Shown one piece after another: positions 34,418 through 42,976 of a DNA stretch of 64,000 bases. Within the stretch, counting starts at the first letter, position 1; every line of letters starts with the position of its first letter. The stretch is taken from the NCBI RefSeq assembly GCF_016864575.1, contig NZ_CP044127.1:62001-126000 (forward strand), in the 5' to 3' direction. Under the pieces are notes generated by a model that was not told the origin of the DNA, did no database searches, and saw only the letters and a program-made list of their open reading frames with translations. This DNA is from Rhizobium sp. BG4 (lineage in GTDB: Bacteria; Pseudomonadota; Alphaproteobacteria; Rhizobiales; Rhizobiaceae). The position numbers were made by a program, and so were the translations under genes.

Positions 34418-34699
34418 GGGCGCGAGACGAGTTCTTGAATGAAACGCTCTTCTCGACACTGACCCAAGCTCGATCAGCGCTTTCAAACTGGCGCAGCGAT
34501 TACAACGATCACCGACCGCACTCCGGCCTCCGGCTGGATGACACCTGCCGAGTTCGCTCAGACATCAACCCGCGACGTGACGCGAGGCTGTGCAGCCGAA
34601 ATGGCTTCGCACCGCAACCCGCCGCTACCGCCCCGAATACAGCAACCCAAAACCGTTGGAGTGAACTCAAAACTGGATAAAACTTGGGGCAAGGTCAAT
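34418..34699 (+). mobile_element. 3' remnant of an IS3-family (IS407-like) insertion sequence
   Basis: Encodes only the C-terminus of an OrfB transposase: RDEFLNETLFSTLTQARSAL, then WRSDYNDHRPHSGL, close to the end of the DDE domain. The frame is broken near 34533 by an extra base, reads WMTPAEFAQT in the next frame, then returns to the first frame (INPRRDARLCSRNG to ELKTG stop). Immediately after the stop, ttggggcaaggtca looks like the outer end of the right inverted repeat. The left part of the element is missing, so it is immobile. Confidence 0.8.
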
Positions 34700-34935
34700 A
34701 GCAGTCCCTCTGACGAACAGTCGCCCGCCCTTCTACTCCCTTTGCTGACCGCGATTTTCAACAGCCGAGGCCGTCAGCTAAAAGATTGCCAACATGATGT
34801 CGCGCAAGGTTGAACAGTATTAGTCGGAGATCGCGACAATCGGCATTGAAGCCGAGGAGCGCGGCCGACCCCTTGGCTTGCGTCCGTCGTGGCGACGAAT
34901 CCGAGGACGACGAACCGCCTATCGGGAGTGTGCGT

Positions 34936-35274
34936 TCAGGCGTTGGCTTTCTCAGAGTGAGAAAACTGGAGTGGCCGGTTAGCCCGGTCTATGATTTTCA
35001 GCATTTTACCAGACCCCCAGGCATAATACGAAGGTCTAGCCGATGACGAGTGGCTGCTCACGGTCACTCGGCGATTAATCGTCGCCGAGAGCGCAAGGTG
35101 CCTCAAGCGGGCGTGTCCGCGAATTCCGTGTTCGTAGAAATCAATGAGAAGCGCTCGCAAGTGATGCCATTCATCCTCGGAATTTATCGGCAGTTCTTCT
35201 TCGAGCTCGCTCAAGATCTCGACCACGCTAGGGTAGTCTTCGACAGTTTGCTGATTTCGCACTGCACACTCCAC
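34936..35274 (-). CDS. Hypothetical protein
   Basis: A possible 112-residue acidic protein. Its middle part (VEDYPSVVEILSELEEEL, then DEWHHLRALLIDFYEHG) has a coding-like composition, but I recognise no family. The reading frame stays open upstream of the GTG at 35274 (WKIVECAVRN), so the gene may be a 5'-truncated relic instead. It lies between an IS remnant and a LysR gene. Confidence 0.35.
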   Translation of the reverse strand: MECAVRNQQTVEDYPSVVEILSELEEELPINSEDEWHHLRALLIDFYEHGIRGHARLRHLALSATINRRVTVSSHSSSARPSYYAWGSGKMLKIIDRANRPLQFSHSEKANA

Positions 35275-35513
35275 GATCTTCCATTGACGAAATGTAGGTC
35301 CTCGAGAACAGTTTCAAGCAGCGTCCCTTGAATTCAAAGTGCGGGGTGATTTAGAACTCGACGCAAGACATGAGCGTTCTAGCAACATCCAAGAGCAAAT
35401 CAATCGGTCACCGCTCCTCTCTGCGTACTTAGCAGGGACTCTTGATCGGCGTCGAGCCGGTTATCGTAACCGGATTTCCGCATAGCATATTGTTGGCTTT
35501 AACCAGCCATAAT

Positions 35514-36434
35514 TCATTGCGCACGTGAGACCGAAATGATCTGCCGACGAAGCCAAAGCGACCCCGCATCACTTTGGGTGCGAGCATGCCAAAGCATTTG
35601 GTAGCCAAAGCCTTCAAGTTCGACTGGTGTCCGGAAGCTAATCAGCCCGTGTGGTGAAGCCAACTCGCTAGCCACCCGTTCTGGGATGGTCAGGATGAAG
35701 TCTGTTTTGGACGCGATCACTGCTGCGGTTGCAAAATAGGGCAACCACATTGCGATCCTTCGGGATCGACCGAGTGCAGCAAGTCGGTCGTCCAGTTCGC
35801 TTGTCCGGCCCCCGAAAATACTAACGAGTATGTGCGGAGGATCTAGAAAATCGTCGAGGTGCGGCTGGCCGTTGTTAAGGCGACTTGCAAGCGGATGATC
35901 TGCTCGCACAAACGAAAGATAGGTTTCATTGAAGAGGATGGTACGCTGCAAATCGTCTGGCACTGGGTCATCGCTGTAAAGGACGACATCCACATCGCCG
36001 TTGGAGGCGCGGCGAAATGTATCTTGCGAAAATGGTAGCACTTCAATTCCGGCATTGGGGGCTTCTGCGGCGAAGACAGCAGCGAGCGACGGCAAGACTG
36101 CTATAGCGCCATAATCAGTCGTAGCGATGCGAAAGATGCGGTTGCTCGTACTGGGCGAAAATTCTTGCGAGCCAAGCAAGTCATCGAGGTCATGCAGTAA
36201 CTTGGAAATCGAGTCCGCTAAAGCCTCCGCCCGCGGCGTCGCAACGACACCTCTTGCGCCTTTGATAAACAACTGATCGGCAAAAACATGGCGAAGACGC
36301 CCTATCGCCCTGCTGACTGCAGGCTGGCTCATGTTGAGCTTTTGTGCGGCGACAGTGACGTTCCGCGTCTGAAGGACCGCCCTGAGAACAACGAGCAGAT
36401 TGAGGTCAAGGCGTCGTAATTCGTTAAGCGGCAT
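35514..36434 (-). CDS. LysR-family transcriptional regulator
   Basis: A 306-residue regulator with an N-terminal winged helix-turn-helix (about 5-65: VTVAAQKLNMSQPAVSRAIGRLR) and a periplasmic-binding-like effector domain. It resembles NodD/SyrM-branch proteins in starting with LRRLDLNLLVVL. The chosen ATG is 36434; one at 36452 is also possible and neither has a strong ribosome-binding site. It is divergent from the frameshifted hydrolase, which is its likely target. Confidence 0.85.
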   Translation of the reverse strand: MPLNELRRLDLNLLVVLRAVLQTRNVTVAAQKLNMSQPAVSRAIGRLRHVFADQLFIKGARGVVATPRAEALADSISKLLHDLDDLLGSQEFSPSTSNRIFRIATTDYGAIAVLPSLAAVFAAEAPNAGIEVLPFSQDTFRRASNGDVDVVLYSDDPVPDDLQRTILFNETYLSFVRADHPLASRLNNGQPHLDDFLDPPHILVSIFGGRTSELDDRLAALGRSRRIAMWLPYFATAAVIASKTDFILTIPERVASELASPHGLISFRTPVELEGFGYQMLWHARTQSDAGSLWLRRQIISVSRAQ

Positions 36435-36520
36435 AGTAGATATCCGGATCATGCATTAGACACATCATGACGCCTTCTCCATTGTCTGTCGAATAATATT
36501 AATGGAAAGAGGAGGCCTCC

Positions 36521-37599
36521 ATGCAAAATGATCGCGCCCATAGCAGCGTGCGGCGACAAATATTGCAAGCGATGGCTACGATGCCAGTCGCAGCCTTGGG
36601 GTCCTTTTCTTTTAACGCGCAAGCAAGAGCAAAAGGATCTCCGAGCATGACAAGTATTTCTTCAATGGCACTGAACGCGGGCGCCTATCAATCCGAGCGA
36701 GTAAGTTTCGAAAGCCACGGGGCATCGCTCGTCGGTCTCCTGTTTAAGCCGACGGCTGCACAACCCCCATTCCCAGGCGCCGTCATCGTTGGTCCATTTG
36801 GATTTGTAAAAGAACAATCTCCGATGGAATACGCGACGAGGCTCGCACGCGATGGCTTCGCTGCGTTGATTTTTGATCCGCGTTTCAGCGGCGAAAGCAG
36901 TGGAGAGCCCCGGCGCTATGAGAGTCCTCACGCTAAAATTGCCGACATCAATGCCGCCATCTCCTTTCTTGAAGCTCGGGCAGACATCAGCAACGAAGGT
37001 ATGTTTGCGCTCGGAATATGCCAAGGGTCCTCGGAAATGATCGCAGCAGCGTCGGCCGACGCCAGAATTAAAGCCCTCGCGACAGTTTCGGGCCAATATC
37101 TTTTCAAGGAAAATCTAGAAGGATTTTTGGAGGCGGCGGTCTCGGATTGGAAGCGCGCATCGCTCGTGGTCAGGCAGCTAGGGCTAAGTTTGATACGAGC
37201 GGCGAGGTCGATTACACGCCCGTGGTGAGTTCGGATGATAAGAACGTTGGTCTACCTTGGCCAGAGATCTACGACTGGTATCACCCCTGGACCACATCAA
37301 AATGGGGTGAGCCCAGTCGCTGGGAGAATCGCTACACAACCATGAGCGACGCCGAGGTTTGGACGTTCAACGTCGATGACTATGCTGCAAAGCTGCAGTG
37401 TCCGACGCTGATCATTCACGGTGAGCGATCCGACGGCTTCGAAGCGGCCGCGCAGCACGTATTCCGTAAGGTACCCGCGCAAAACAAAAAGCTCATCATC
37501 GTCGATGGGGTGTTTCATACGAGATTCTACGACGATCCTCTCGTAATCGAACCCACGGCAACGGAGGTCGCCAAATGGTTCAAAGACAACGTTAAGTGA
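36521..37599 (+). pseudogene. Tat-exported alpha/beta hydrolase (dienelactone-hydrolase-like), frameshifted
   Basis: The first frame encodes an N-terminal twin-arginine-like signal (VRRQIL near residue 11, then a hydrophobic stretch ending ARA) and an alpha/beta-hydrolase core with GFVKEQSP, DPRFSGES and the nucleophile elbow LGICQGSSE, with Cys in place of Ser. It ends out of frame at 37228. The second frame continues with LEARIARGQAARAKFD through LIIHGERSD (acid region) and GVFHTRFYDD (His) to 37599. Restoring one T in the T5 run at 37124-37128 gives a continuous protein of about 359 residues. Either the gene is inactivated or the base was missed in sequencing. It is divergent from a LysR gene. 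Confidence 0.75.
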
Positions 37600-38046
37600 T
37601 TCGAAAAACTATCCTCGTTTCTCCCTTTGCGCTGTCGCCGTTGCGCCTACTCAAGCGGCCGTCTTCAAATCGTGGAACGCCATCCGGTAACGTCAATTGG
37701 TGACGGAGTTTCAAAATTTTTTATCATCTCCCCGAGACCGCAACTCGACAACGTGCTCACGGATGATTGGGTGGATGTACCGCAGACGTCGAGTTGGGAG
37801 CCGGGCCGCGAATGGATGTGCGCTGACGGGAACAGGGTTGTCGTCCGCTTCGACTATCACCGCACCGCAGCGCGGCGCTTCTGCAGGCATCGCCGCTACG
37901 GAGGCGCGTTCGAATCGTGGTGATCGACAATCATGAAATTTGCAACGGGCAACTTGTGAATTTGGCACCTAGAGGATTGGCTGACCGTTCTCTTTCAACT
38001 CCGAGCAAAGCCACCGATATTTTGTGGGCGGACGAAGGGCGAGCTT
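37600..38046. other. Intergenic region, possible relic
   Basis: About 445 bp. A plus-strand stretch near 37800-37920 (REWMCADGNRVVVRFDYH) vaguely resembles a SnoaL-like fold but is too short and unsupported to call. Nothing else is recognised. Confidence 0.4.
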
Positions 38047-38595
38047 ATGGACTACTATCAAAATATTCTTGATGCGACGACGCGACATCGAAGTCAGCAT
38101 CGTTGCAAAGCGTATCCATTCGGTGACGGCGTATCGTTAGGCGTACTGGCAGCTGCCGCTGGCGCGCGCCGGATCGTTGAATGCGGGACGGCGCTCGGAT
38201 ACACCGCGTGCTGGTTCGCGAGAGGTAGCACCGTGGCGTCAATCGACACGATCGATTTCGACGAGCAGCATGTACTGTTGGCACGCGAGAATATCGCAGA
38301 AGCCGGCTTCAATGATCGAATCACTGTCCACCACGGGACTTTCCATGAGATCCTCCCGAGGCTCACGTCCGGGTACGACATAGCGTTCTTTGACGGTTTC
38401 GCGCCATCGCTTCAGGATTTGAACTTGCTGGCGTCGTCGCTGCGCGTTGGAGGAATGTTGATCAGCACCAATCTCGGGCTCGGTGGTCGTGAGACTGCCC
38501 AATACCGTGAGATGCTCGCCAATCCAGCAACGTGGATGACCAGCATGATGGCAGAAGGCGGACGGACCGCCGTCAGTGTCAAGCTCAAGGCTTGA
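38047..38595 (+). CDS. SAM-dependent O-methyltransferase-like protein
   Basis: A 182-residue class I methyltransferase of the small catechol O-methyltransferase-like group. Motif I is RIVECGTALGYTA (about residues 40-52), an acidic residue follows the second strand in TIDFDEQHVLLAREN, and motif IV-like YDIAFFDGFAPS is present. The ATG has AAGGGCGAG upstream. It ends 13 bp before the NmrA-like gene, with which it forms an operon. The substrate is unknown. Confidence 0.8.
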   Translation: MDYYQNILDATTRHRSQHRCKAYPFGDGVSLGVLAAAAGARRIVECGTALGYTACWFARGSTVASIDTIDFDEQHVLLARENIAEAGFNDRITVHHGTFHEILPRLTSGYDIAFFDGFAPSLQDLNLLASSLRVGGMLISTNLGLGGRETAQYREMLANPATWMTSMMAEGGRTAVSVKLKA

Positions 38596-38608
38596 GAGGA
38601 GACTAGAT

Positions 38609-39475
38609 ATGTATGCAATAACGGGTGCTAACGGACAGACTGGTTCGGCTGCAATGCGCTACCTTCTCAAAAAAAACGTTCCCGTTAAGGCGATCTTACG
38701 CAAAATGGAACAAGGCCAGCTTTGGATTGAAGCCGGCGCGGAGGTGGCGGTCGTTGATCTGCTCGATACAGATGCGCTGATCAATGCATTCCGGGGCGCG
38801 CGTGGCGCCTATCTTATGAATCCACCCGCTTATGCCGACCCTGACATTTTTGGTCACTCTGCGGCGGTTCACGCATCGCTGATAGCCGCGGCAGAGGCCG
38901 CCGCTCTTTCTCATGTGGTTGCTCTGTCGTCGGTCGGCGCTCAGCACACCGATGGCACTGGCAATATCAAGACAACCCACGATTTGGAGCGTCGGCTGAC
39001 CGTATCGAAAGTTCCAGCGACGATAGTGCGCGCTGCGAACTTCATGGAAAATTGGAGTTGGTCGCTTGAACGAGTTAACTCAGATGGTGTGCTGCTTTCG
39101 ATGTTCTCACCGCTTTCCAGGCGTCTTCCCATGGTCTCGGTAATGGACGTTGGCAGAGTGGTGGGCGAGCAGCTATTGGCGGGCACCGCCGCACCCTCGC
39201 TGATTGAACTTCATGGACCGAAAGATTATTCGCCAAACGATGCCGCTAGCGCTCTGAGCGAAATACTTGGTCGTCCAGTTGAAGCTGTTTTATTGCCGCC
39301 TGCTTGCTGGAATGAGGTATTCGCCAAGGCAGGGTTCTCCACGAACGCTATCAAGGCATTCTGCGAGCTTTATCGAGGGTTCAACAATGGTCACACAGCG
39401 TTTGAGGGCCGAGGCGTCACGATGCGCGGCGAAACGACACTCTCTGACGCCCTACGCCTAATCGTAGACCGTTAA
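38609..39475 (+). CDS. NmrA-like NAD(P)-binding protein (atypical SDR)
   Basis: A 288-residue atypical short-chain dehydrogenase of the NmrA/HSCARG/QorB type. It has the N-terminal motif ITGANGQTGSAA (GxxGxxG), then ALSSVGAQHTDGTG and RAANFMENW. The ATG at 38609 has GAGGAG about 8 nt upstream. Such proteins act as NAD(P)H-dependent quinone reductases or redox sensors. The stop codon lies exactly where an IS3-family fragment begins, so the native C-terminus may have been trimmed, although length and ending look normal. Confidence 0.82.
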   Translation: MYAITGANGQTGSAAMRYLLKKNVPVKAILRKMEQGQLWIEAGAEVAVVDLLDTDALINAFRGARGAYLMNPPAYADPDIFGHSAAVHASLIAAAEAAALSHVVALSSVGAQHTDGTGNIKTTHDLERRLTVSKVPATIVRAANFMENWSWSLERVNSDGVLLSMFSPLSRRLPMVSVMDVGRVVGEQLLAGTAAPSLIELHGPKDYSPNDAASALSEILGRPVEAVLLPPACWNEVFAKAGFSTNAIKAFCELYRGFNNGHTAFEGRGVTMRGETTLSDALRLIVDR

Positions 39476-39841
39476 TGTCGGAGCCGGATATCCCGGCATT
39501 GGCGACGGCTCTCCCTGAGATAATTTCTAGGTCAAACGCATCGATAATGAACGCGAGACGAACCACCTCGCCATTCCAGCAAGTGAACTCAAGCCGTCCG
39601 AGCACCAGCGGAGATTAGACCGCATCACCATGACCTTGCCCTCGTGCACACGGCCTGTCCGCACCGCCGTGTGTTTCTCGAGGATCATAGCGTGGGTGGC
39701 CTTGGTGGGATAAACCCGTTTGCGATTGACGACGGGCATATAGGCAGCTCGCCGCTGCCTGCTGAAAGGGCAGAGATTCCCCAGCGATAAAAGGGCTTGG
39801 CGCAACTCCACGTCGCCGCGCCGCAGAGGAAACGGTGTCAT
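39476..39841 (-). mobile_element. Internal remnant of an IS3-family (IS2-like) transposase gene
   Basis: Minus-strand frames encode the central part of an OrfB: VNRKRVYPTKA, GKVMVMRSNLRWCSDGL, then after a frame change EFTCWNGEVVRLAFIIDAF and AVANAGISGSDI. This is the first half of the DDE catalytic domain; both ends are missing and at least one frameshift is present. It differs from the IS fragment at 34418-34699, so two different elements left traces on either side of the 34.9-39.5 kb block. Confidence 0.8.
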
Positions 39842-40004
39842 CGGCGGCTTCTTTCCTCGATAATCTGCAGTTTGCGTTCCGTTGTCCAGTATTAGATCAA
39901 CCTATCGAAACACCTTCGATATAGGTTATCTGAGCCTTCTTGCTTGGACACGAAGTCAGGATTAGTTGCGCAAAGGGCTGTGTCTCTGGGAGCTCCGCGA
40001 TTAC

Positions 40005-40931
40005 TCAAGCAGCAGCAGCATCGAAAAGTGCTAACGCATCGCGAAGCAAGGTCTTGATGAATGTGGTACGTCCATCCTCGCGGTAAGCTGGGTGGAAAAT
40101 CAACCGCATTGGCAGGGGCGGCGTATCAAAAGGCATCTTCCTTGTGATCAATTCGGCCGGCAGTAAGAACGTGTTTCGTTCTGGCATTGTCGTCACTAAG
40201 TCAGATTGGCTAATGATTTGGATCGCCATTTGGAAACTGGGCACAGTTCGAGCGATTTGCCTGAACAGACCATGTTCGATGAGAGCGTCATCGACGTCGC
40301 TCCGCGTTGAACGCCCGCGGGGAACGACAAGTACGTGGCTTTGGTCCGCGTAAGCACGCGGGCTCCAGCGCATTTTGACGAGACGGTGGTCGCGCCGCGC
40401 GACGCAGACGTAGCGGTCCAGATAATAATCCTCAGAAAGCAGATTATCCCCTTCCATTGTTGCTGCAAATGGCCCCGACGGCCCGACCAAAATGCCCCCC
40501 GACTTCTTCAACCAGTCAGCTACATCGAGCGGAATAGCTGCGACGGTTAACTTAGCCAGCGGCGCCCGTTCGCGAACGAGGCGGTCTAGGTGTGGAAGCA
40601 AGATTGCGGCAACGTGTTCGGACAGCGAGACGGGAAGTTCACCAGCGAACCCGCGCGCTTCAAAAGGCCGAGCAGTTCTCAGCAAAAGCTCTGCGCAGGC
40701 GACAACATCACGTGCCGGAGCTCGTAAATCCTCTGCGATCCGGGTTCTGACCAGGCCGCGGCCTCGCTTCACGAGAAGTGGATCTCCAAGATCTTCGCGT
40801 AGTCGACGAAGTGCGTTACTTGTCGCGGCGGGAGTGATGTTCAATCGTGCCGCGGCTCGCCCGACATGGGCTTCTTCCAGCAGGAAATGAAGAGCTTTTA
40901 TGCGATTGAGGTCAAACATCGATATATTCAT
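40005..40931 (-). CDS. LysR-family transcriptional regulator
   Basis: A regulator of about 308 residues with an N-terminal helix-turn-helix (VGRAAARLNITPAATSNALRRLREDLGDPLL) and an effector-binding domain. Possible starts are ATG at 40979, 40943, 40931 and 40919; none has a clear Shine-Dalgarno, and I chose 40931 by comparison with typical N-terminal lengths. It is divergent from the SnoaL-like secreted protein at 41086 and probably controls it. Confidence 0.83.
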   Translation of the reverse strand: MNISMFDLNRIKALHFLLEEAHVGRAAARLNITPAATSNALRRLREDLGDPLLVKRGRGLVRTRIAEDLRAPARDVVACAELLLRTARPFEARGFAGELPVSLSEHVAAILLPHLDRLVRERAPLAKLTVAAIPLDVADWLKKSGGILVGPSGPFAATMEGDNLLSEDYYLDRYVCVARRDHRLVKMRWSPRAYADQSHVLVVPRGRSTRSDVDDALIEHGLFRQIARTVPSFQMAIQIISQSDLVTTMPERNTFLLPAELITRKMPFDTPPLPMRLIFHPAYREDGRTTFIKTLLRDALALFDAAAA

Positions 40932-41085
40932 AGTATGAAGCATAGGGCTTCGAACAATAAATTTGAATAGGGTAATCAACGATTATACAAAGTCTTCCAT
41001 GAAACAGTGCGCGGAAACATTCAATATCTCCGGACCTGGGTCTGGAATCCGTCGCAACGCCTTGAATGGCAAGTGGAGGGTTATA

Positions 41086-41604
41086 ATGGTTCGAAATCTC
41101 CTATCAGCAGTATTAATGAGCTTAGCGGCACATGCGGCTACACCAGCCTTCGCCCAAGTATCCGAAAGAAATATGGCACGAGCCTTGGAAGCCGCTGACC
41201 GTGCCGAGATCGCAGAGTTGAGTGCCCGTTTCGACAACTCTTTGGACTCAGAAGACGCTGCTAGATTCGTGGCAACTTTTGCGACAGAAGGTGAACTCGT
41301 AGGCTTTTGGGGTACAGCAAAGGGTACCGAGGAACTGCGGCAGGCCCATACGTTCATGGTGTCGACTTTTTCTAAGAACAAACGGCACGTCGTTACCAAT
41401 CACGAAATCTCGATCAATGGTGATCGAGCCAGCATGTATTGCTACCTTACCGTCTTCGACCGCGTCGGCCTCGCTGTGACAGGCACGGCAACTTTTACGG
41501 ATGAATTGATCCACACTCCTGAAGGTTGGAGGTTTGCTCGACGCATCTTGAAGGCTGATCCAAACGTTGATCCTATCATCAAGCAGCTTGGCACGACGAA
41601 GTAG
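41086..41604 (+). CDS. Secreted SnoaL-like (NTF2-fold) protein
   Basis: A 172-residue protein with a Sec signal peptide (about 1-24, ending AFAQ) and an NTF2/SnoaL-like domain starting AEIAELSARFDNSLDSED. The start ATG at 41086 has GGAGGG 7 nt upstream; the open frame begins earlier but without such a site. SnoaL-like proteins can be polyketide cyclases, isomerases or ligand binders; the function is unknown here. It is divergent from a LysR gene. Confidence 0.8.
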   Translation: MVRNLLSAVLMSLAAHAATPAFAQVSERNMARALEAADRAEIAELSARFDNSLDSEDAARFVATFATEGELVGFWGTAKGTEELRQAHTFMVSTFSKNKRHVVTNHEISINGDRASMYCYLTVFDRVGLAVTGTATFTDELIHTPEGWRFARRILKADPNVDPIIKQLGTTK

Positions 41605-42190
41605 GCCTGTCGCTGCAACGATATCGAGACATCGGCCGTGTCGCTGCCTCTCCAAGAACCACAGCACGGATCGCGTCAACCGATGAGGGGTTGGGACACG
41701 GACGTCGTATCTTCTTTCAGACGGCCGAAGTTCCGCACTCTATCGGAAGTAGATCTGGGGCATCTTGTGACGCGCATGGTTGCGGGGCGGACATGCTTCA
41801 TGTCAAACTCGCCGCGTTTCGGTCAGCGGGCACTTGAGACCTGCTGGCCGGCTCTGGGACAGGTTGCTGGCCGGAACCAGGTCCGTTGGCCGCGCAATGC
41901 GCGGTAGGCGAGATATTTGTGCGCTCTATCGTTCCTGCGTGGAGCCGCGATCTCATTAAGGGATGGGAAGCAGCGATGCGGGCGACGATCCATTTCGCCG
42001 CTGGGAAGTAACTCTAAGAAGCAACGAGTAGGCAAAACAGGGTCATTATCTGCCGCCACGTGTTCGGGGCCTCAAGGGTTGGGAGGACGCGGTCTCCGAG
42101 CCAGTGAAAAGATGTACGTTCTGTCGCAGGAACATGATTTGCGTGCCCGCGTTTTTCCAGCAACGTCACCAAAACCTAGAAGTCCGGCGC
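41605..42190. other. Intergenic region without a recognisable gene
   Basis: About 585 bp before the SDR/GH15 operon. Open frames on both strands are short and show no family features. No terminator or RNA could be supported. Confidence 0.45.
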
Positions 42191-42973
42191 ATGAAAATTG
42201 ATTTAGCGAACAAGCGCGTCCTTGTAACGGGAGGCAACTCTGGAATAGGGGCAGCGATCGCGCGCGGCTTTGCGGAAAATGGTGCAAAGGTAGCGATCAA
42301 TTATCTAGTTGATTCTGATGAAGCGCGGCGGATGGCGGTAGAGCTCTCGACGGACGGCGCTGCGGCTCTGGCATTGAAGGGTGACATCAGCCGCTCTGAA
42401 GACGTCGAGCGGATTTTCTCGACGCTGGATGATGAGTGGGGCGGCATCGACATCTTGGTCAACAACGCGGGCATCGACGGAAGCTATTCCCTTGGATGGG
42501 AAACCGACTTGGCGGATTGGGACCATGTCATGGACATCAACCTGAAAGGCACATACCGATGCTCGAGAGCGGCATTGAAGCGGATGATTGAGCAAAAGTC
42601 TGGCGTGGTACTCAACGTCTCCAGCGTTCACGAGGCTATAGCCTGGACAGGCTATAGCGCCTATACGGCCAGTAAAGCTGGCGTTTCAATGTTATCGAAA
42701 TCCCTTGCCCAGGAAGCAGCTCCTTTTGGCGTCCGTGTACTCTGCATCGCCCCCGGTGCAATCCGCACGCCGATCAATCGGTCGGTATGGCAGGACGAAA
42801 CGAAGTGCAAGGATCTGCTGACGAAGATTCCGCTCGGCCGCATCGGGGAACCTCAAGATATCGCGAACATGGCCGTCATACTCGCCTCTGACGTCGCCGG
42901 ATACATCACTGGGACGACGATATTCGTAGATGGCGGCATGACGGACTATCCCTCGTTTTCACACGGTGGGTGA
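42191..42973 (+). CDS. Short-chain dehydrogenase/reductase (glucose 1-dehydrogenase-like)
   Basis: A 260-residue classical SDR. The coenzyme motif is TGGNSGIGAAIA (about residues 13-24), followed by NNAG, Ser in NVSSVHEA, and the catalytic YTASK. The C-terminus ITGTTIFVDGGM is typical of the glucose dehydrogenase/FabG branch. The ATG at 42191 is used; the frame is open further upstream without a ribosome-binding site. It ends 3 bp before the GH15 gene, so glucose released by the glucosidase could be its substrate. That link is inference. Confidence 0.85.
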   Translation: MKIDLANKRVLVTGGNSGIGAAIARGFAENGAKVAINYLVDSDEARRMAVELSTDGAAALALKGDISRSEDVERIFSTLDDEWGGIDILVNNAGIDGSYSLGWETDLADWDHVMDINLKGTYRCSRAALKRMIEQKSGVVLNVSSVHEAIAWTGYSAYTASKAGVSMLSKSLAQEAAPFGVRVLCIAPGAIRTPINRSVWQDETKCKDLLTKIPLGRIGEPQDIANMAVILASDVAGYITGTTIFVDGGMTDYPSFSHGG

Positions 42974-42976
42974 ACA

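Noticed and set aside
37690..37923. Possible SnoaL-like fragment
   Set aside because: Only about 20 residues look similar; too short to support a call without a database search.
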